Positions 60,771 through 64,000 of a stretch of 64,000 bases of DNA are shown here, piece by piece (positions within the stretch are counted from its first letter, which is position 1; every line of letters begins with the position of its first letter). Both the position numbers and the translations under genes were made by a program. This stretch comes from an uncultured Porphyromonadaceae bacterium. Its GTDB lineage: Bacteria > Bacteroidota > Bacteroidia > Bacteroidales > Muribaculaceae. A model generated the notes under the pieces. The model worked only from the letters and a program-made list of their open reading frames with translations, was not told the DNA's origin and made no database searches. The DNA lies in contig CAMWVQ010000001.1 in assembly GCA_947177635.1 (NCBI GenBank), forward strand, positions 80,640 to 144,639. The letters run 5' to 3'.

Positions 60771-61169
60771 ATGGAATCAGTTAATGCAGTAGGCCGCCGT
60801 AAGGCCGCCATCGCCCGCGTTATTGTCAAGGAAGGCAACGGCGCAATCACCATCAATTGCAACCACGACCGTCGTCCCCTCGACAAGTACTTCCCCTCCT
60901 CCATCCTCCAGTACATCGTTCTTCAGCCCCTGAAGACCCTCGACTGCGTTGAGAAGTATGACATCGCCGTGAACATCGACGGCGGCGGCTACAAAGGCCA
61001 GGCCGAGGCCCTCCGTCTCGCCATCGCCCGCGCCCTCGTGAAAATCAACCCCGAGGACAAGCCCGCCCTCCGCGCTGAAGGCTTCATGACCCGCGACCCG
61101 CGCGTCGTTGAACGTAAGAAGCCCGGTCAGCCCAAGGCCCGCAAGCGCTTCCAGTTCTCCAAGCGTTAA
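60771..61169 (+). CDS. rpsI: 30S ribosomal protein S9
   Basis: A 132-residue S9 with the N-terminal VGRRKAAIARV and the C-terminal DPRVVERKKPGQPKARKRFQFSKR. The final Lys-Arg, which reaches the ribosomal P-site tRNA, is intact. Length and motifs are normal. Confidence 0.97.
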   Translation: MESVNAVGRRKAAIARVIVKEGNGAITINCNHDRRPLDKYFPSSILQYIVLQPLKTLDCVEKYDIAVNIDGGGYKGQAEALRLAIARALVKINPEDKPALRAEGFMTRDPRVVERKKPGQPKARKRFQFSKR

Positions 61170-61293
61170 TATCATCCTCATCTTTCTCTCCTCCTCCCCC
61201 TCCAAGTTTAGCATCTAAATCCCGCGGATGGACCACACGTTCCCTACCCCGGGGTTGTAATCCAAAAGAACGTAAACACTACTTTACAAAAAA

Positions 61294-62130
61294 ATGGCTA
61301 CACCCAATTTTGACCAGCTCCTCGAAGCAGGTTGCCACTTCGGCCACCTCAAACGCAAATGGAACCCCGCGATGGCTCCTTACATCTTCATGGAGCGCAA
61401 TGGTATCCACATTCTTGACCTCTACAAGACTGCTGCCAAGCTCGACGAAGCTGCCGCAGCTCTCAAATCGATAGCAAAACAGGGCAAGAAGGTTCTCTTC
61501 GTTGCCACCAAGAAACAGGCCAAACAAGTTACCGCAGACAAAGCACAGAGCATCGGCATGCCCTACGTGATCGAGCGCTGGCCCGGCGGTATGCTTACCA
61601 ACTTCCCCACCATCCGCAAGGCCGTAAAGAAAATGGCCAACATCGACAAGATGACCAAGGATGGCACATTCGACAACCTCTCAAAGCGCGAGAAACTCCA
61701 GATTTCCCGTCAGCGCGCCAAGCTCGAGAAGACCCTCGGCTCCATCGCCGACCTCAACCGTCTTCCCTCAGCCCTGTTCGTGGTTGACGTGCTGAAAGAG
61801 CGCATCGCCGTCGCAGAGGCAAACCGTCTCGGTATCCCCGTGTTCGCCATGGTCGACACCAACTCAAACCCCAACGACGTTGACTTCGTAATCCCCGCCA
61901 ACGACGACGCATCCAAGTCAATCGAGCTCATCCTCGACACCGTTTGCGCCGCTATGGCCGAAGGTCTCGAAGAGCGAAAGGCTGAGAAGGTTGACACCCA
62001 GGCTGCCGGCGAGGGCGAAGCTCCCCGCCGCGAGCGCCGTCGTGCCGTTCGCCGCAACGAAGGCGACGCCGAGGCTCCCGTAGCCGAGACCGAAACCGCT
62101 GAGGCTCCCGCCGAAGAGGCCGCCGAATAA
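61294..62130 (+). CDS. rpsB: 30S ribosomal protein S2
   Basis: A 278-residue S2: FDQLLEAGCHFGHLKRKWNPAM start, IERWPGGMLTNFPTIRKA and RLGIPVFAMVDTNSNPNDVDFVIPANDDA. The C-terminal tail of about 45 residues is Ala/Glu/Arg-rich and low complexity, longer than the classical E. coli S2, as seen in Bacteroidota. It is 124 bp after rpsI, in a gap with a CCCCGGGG palindrome but no -7 box. Confidence 0.96.
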   Translation: MATPNFDQLLEAGCHFGHLKRKWNPAMAPYIFMERNGIHILDLYKTAAKLDEAAAALKSIAKQGKKVLFVATKKQAKQVTADKAQSIGMPYVIERWPGGMLTNFPTIRKAVKKMANIDKMTKDGTFDNLSKREKLQISRQRAKLEKTLGSIADLNRLPSALFVVDVLKERIAVAEANRLGIPVFAMVDTNSNPNDVDFVIPANDDASKSIELILDTVCAAMAEGLEERKAEKVDTQAAGEGEAPRRERRRAVRRNEGDAEAPVAETETAEAPAEEAAE

Positions 62131-62232
62131 TCGGAAACACCCCCATTGAAACGGACTCAACGGGGGCATTGCGCCTCCGTTGAGTTCTACATTAAAAAAG
62201 AAATCAATAACAAGCTAAAAACACTCCAAGAT

Positions 62233-63225
62233 ATGGCAGTAACAATGGCAGAAATCACCAAGCTGCGCCACCTCACATCGGCCGGCCTGATGGACTGCAA
62301 GAAAGCTCTCGCCGAAACCGACGGCGACATCGAAGCCGCTGTTGAGATCCTCCGCAAGAAAGGCCAGGCAGTAGCCGCCAAGCGCGAAGACCGCGTGGCT
62401 GCTGAAGGTTGCGTTCTCGCCAAGAACGAAGGCAACTTCGCCGCTATCGTCGCCCTCCAGTGCGAGACCGACTTCGTGGCCAAGAACGCCGGCTTCGTGG
62501 AACTCACCCAGAAGCTCCTCGACCTGGCTGTAGCCAACAAATGCAAGAGCCTCGACGAACTCAAGGCTGTCACCGTTGACGGCCGCACCGTTGCCGACCT
62601 CGTCGTAGAGGAAGGCGGCAAGACCGGTGAGAAGACCGAACTCGGCGCATACGAGTACGTTGAAGCCCCCTCGACCACCTCATACAACCACCTCGGCAAC
62701 AAGCTCGCCACCATCGTGGGCTTCAACCTCGAAGGCGTAGACTTCCAGGTAGGCCGCGACGTGGCAATGCAGGTAGCCTCCATGAACCCCGTAGCCGTAG
62801 ACCGCCAGAGCGTGCCCCAGGCAACCGTCGAGGCCGAATACAACGTGGCCGTGGAGAAAACCAAAGAAGAGCAGGTCAAGAAGGCAGTTGAAGCCGCCCT
62901 CAAGAAAAACGGCATCAACCCCAACCTCGTTGACTCCGAAGACCACATCAACTCCAACATCGCCAAGGGATGGCTCACCGAAGAGGAAGCCGCCAAGGCC
63001 CGCGTCATCGCAAAAGAGACCGCAGAAGCCAAAGCAGCCAACCTTCCCGAGCAGATGATCAAGAACATCGCCGAAGGCCGTGTAAACAAATTCTACAAGG
63101 AAAACTGCCTTATGGAGCAGGAGTTCATCAAAGACGGCTCCCTGACCATCGGCAAATACCTCGAGCAGGCTCAGAACGGCCTCCTCGTTGCCTCCTTCAA
63201 GCGCGTCAACCTCAACGAGGACTAA
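62233..63225 (+). CDS. tsf: Elongation factor Ts
   Basis: Start placed at 62233 (MAVTMAEITKLR), matching Bacteroidales EF-Ts; the ORF-track start extends back through the rpsB-tsf gap. The 330-residue protein recharges EF-Tu. It has the N-terminal UBA-like KLRHLTSAGLMDCKKALAETDGDIEAAVEILRKKG, the LQCETDFVAKN core motif and the MEQEFIKDGSLTIGKYL end. A large hairpin follows 12 bp after the stop. Confidence 0.97.
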   Translation: MAVTMAEITKLRHLTSAGLMDCKKALAETDGDIEAAVEILRKKGQAVAAKREDRVAAEGCVLAKNEGNFAAIVALQCETDFVAKNAGFVELTQKLLDLAVANKCKSLDELKAVTVDGRTVADLVVEEGGKTGEKTELGAYEYVEAPSTTSYNHLGNKLATIVGFNLEGVDFQVGRDVAMQVASMNPVAVDRQSVPQATVEAEYNVAVEKTKEEQVKKAVEAALKKNGINPNLVDSEDHINSNIAKGWLTEEEAAKARVIAKETAEAKAANLPEQMIKNIAEGRVNKFYKENCLMEQEFIKDGSLTIGKYLEQAQNGLLVASFKRVNLNED

Positions 63226-63237
63226 TCCTCGCTCAAC

Positions 63238-63285
63238 ATAACAAAGAGACAGCCTCTTGCTTACAGGAGTCTGTCTCTTTGTTAT
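63238..63285. terminator. Ribosomal operon terminator hairpin
   Basis: ATAACAAAGAGACAG (63238-63252) and CTGTCTCTTTGTTAT (63271-63285) form a perfect 15-bp stem. No separate U tract follows; the U-rich 3-prime arm may serve. It separates the ribosomal operon from the AT-rich gene. Confidence 0.8.
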
Positions 63286-63310
63286 ATCAGAAATATTTCT
63301 CCACACAAGA

Positions 63311-63952
63311 ATGACAGAGACATCCTCCTCCAGAAGAATAGATTGGATTGATTACGCACGAGTAATCTCAATCATTCTAATCATCATCGCACATTCACAC
63401 TATCTGTCTATTCGTACCACTTTCGGAGGTATTCCTGCCCAGCAAAGCGATGTTTTGTTTTCTGCAATCGGCTCCTCCCCTTATTTCCATTACGCCAATA
63501 AAATCATCTATGAAATCCTGTCTACATTCCGCTTGCCATTATTGTTTCTGATAAGCGGCATCGTATATTCACAATCCCGTAAGAAACGAACTATTGCAGA
63601 ACTGACAAGAATTAAGTTTAGACGTCTGATAATCCCATTTATATTCAGCACATTATTCCTTTCAGTGCCGATAAAATATCTCTGCGGTTACTTCGATAAA
63701 AGCCAAAACCTTATATATGACATAGTATGCGGGCACATATTACTAATGAGCAATTCACATTTATGGTTCCTTGTCACATTATTTGTGATATTCATAATAT
63801 ATCACATCATTGACCTTATACTTAAACGTATTGCAATAAACGCATCAATTAATCAATCAATCATAATATTGCTTGGAGCATTCATGCTTTTCTTCTCAGG
63901 AAGAATGCCCGAACTATTGGCGATAGACCAGCTATTTAATTATTTTCATTAG
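63311..63952 (+). pseudogene. Truncated acyltransferase family 3 protein
   Basis: Start set at 63311 (MTETSSSRRIDWIDYARVISI); the upstream ORF-track Met lies in the terminator hairpin. It has several hydrophobic helices and the acyltransferase_3 hallmark: RIDWIDYARVISIILIIIAHSH with the catalytic-region His near 26, RLPLLFLISGIVYSQS and KFRRLIIPFI. Full members are 330-380 residues. This one stops after 214 residues, at FNYFH in the middle of the membrane domain. The DNA is much more AT-rich than its neighbours, implying transfer. The stop is followed by bases that look like the end of an insertion sequence. Confidence 0.75.
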
Positions 63953-64000
63953 TGTCCACTAAAAAATCATAAGAGTTCTTTGAAATTATTGAAATTCAAT
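63952..64000. mobile_element. Possible insertion-sequence end
   Basis: GTGTCCACTAAAAAATCATA directly follows the broken gene's stop and looks like a short terminal inverted repeat entering an AT-rich element. Only 49 bp are visible, with no transposase. Confidence 0.35.

Noticed and set aside
63257-63310. Upstream start of the acyltransferase
   Set aside because: It falls in the loop and stem of the tsf terminator hairpin, and the added residues are not conserved.
1-64000. tRNA, rRNA, CRISPR array, prophage or integrase
   Set aside because: No cloverleaf, ribosomal RNA, regularly spaced repeat array or phage gene was recognised on either strand; a tRNAscan or Infernal run would be decisive.

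Overview
The window reads as a chromosomal segment of a Bacteroidales bacterium, most likely a gut Muribaculaceae-type genome (the family is an inference from overall protein resemblance; no search was run). Evidence for the phylum: many genes are preceded by the Bacteroidota -7 promoter box TAnnTTTG, several with a TTG or TTTG about 20 bp upstream. There is also a complete Bat (Bacteroides aerotolerance) operon, small proteins of Bacteroidota-restricted families (DUF3098, DUF4293, HU-like proteins fused to LysM), and the ftsX-DUF3098-uppP-truB-queA order. Coding density is high and the DNA is GC-rich, except for one visibly AT-rich gene at the right end.

Layout, left to right. 1-3956: the end of a Wzi-like capsule protein, a lipoprotein, and three genes resembling part of a legionaminic/sialic-acid pathway (LegB-like dehydratase, ATP-grasp ligase, NeuB/LegI-like synthase). 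4011-6136: prmC, recX and comF, overlapping. 6141-12353 (minus): DUF2148, queA, truB, uppP, DUF3098, ftsX and miaB. 12483-17816 (plus): CoA transferase, BASS-type transporter, Crp/Fnr regulator, then a 740-bp intergenic region with a probable structured ncRNA and repeat arrays, then an OmpA-like porin. 17939-25872: DAHP synthase/chorismate mutase, a CpsB-like phosphatase, an oxaloacetate decarboxylase alpha-like biotin protein, two glycosyltransferases with an LPS-kinase-like protein, and a universal stress protein. 25999-35150 (minus): a small HTH protein, then the moxR-DUF58-batABCDE operon. 35352-38373 (minus): two HU-like proteins (one with a membrane segment and LysM) and gdhA. 38652-45673 (plus): a TPR protein, DUF4293, uvrB and a YgiQ radical SAM protein. 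45712-58714 (minus): an FAD oxidoreductase, a sigma-54-type two-component system, and a tripartite export locus (TolC, four MacB/FtsX-like permeases, one ATPase, one HlyD-type adaptor). 58772-59929 (minus): an esterase with a possible starch-binding-like tail. 60258-63225 (plus): rplM, rpsI, rpsB, tsf. 63311-63952: a truncated acyltransferase next to what may be the end of an insertion sequence.

How the genes work together: the left end, the glycosyltransferase block, uppP and the CpsB-like phosphatase all serve surface polysaccharide. The Bat operon is a membrane/periplasm stress module of VWA, TPR and MoxR proteins. The export locus and its NtrC/NtrY-type regulators lie in one minus-strand block and may be functionally linked. 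The rplM-tsf block is a translation operon with a clear promoter.

Most of the window is ordinary core genome. The stretches that deserve a second look are the 15.9-16.6 kb intergenic region, the right end, the promoters that sit directly on start codons, the insert inside the OadA-like barrel, and the HU-TM-LysM protein. No tRNA, rRNA or CRISPR array was recognised.
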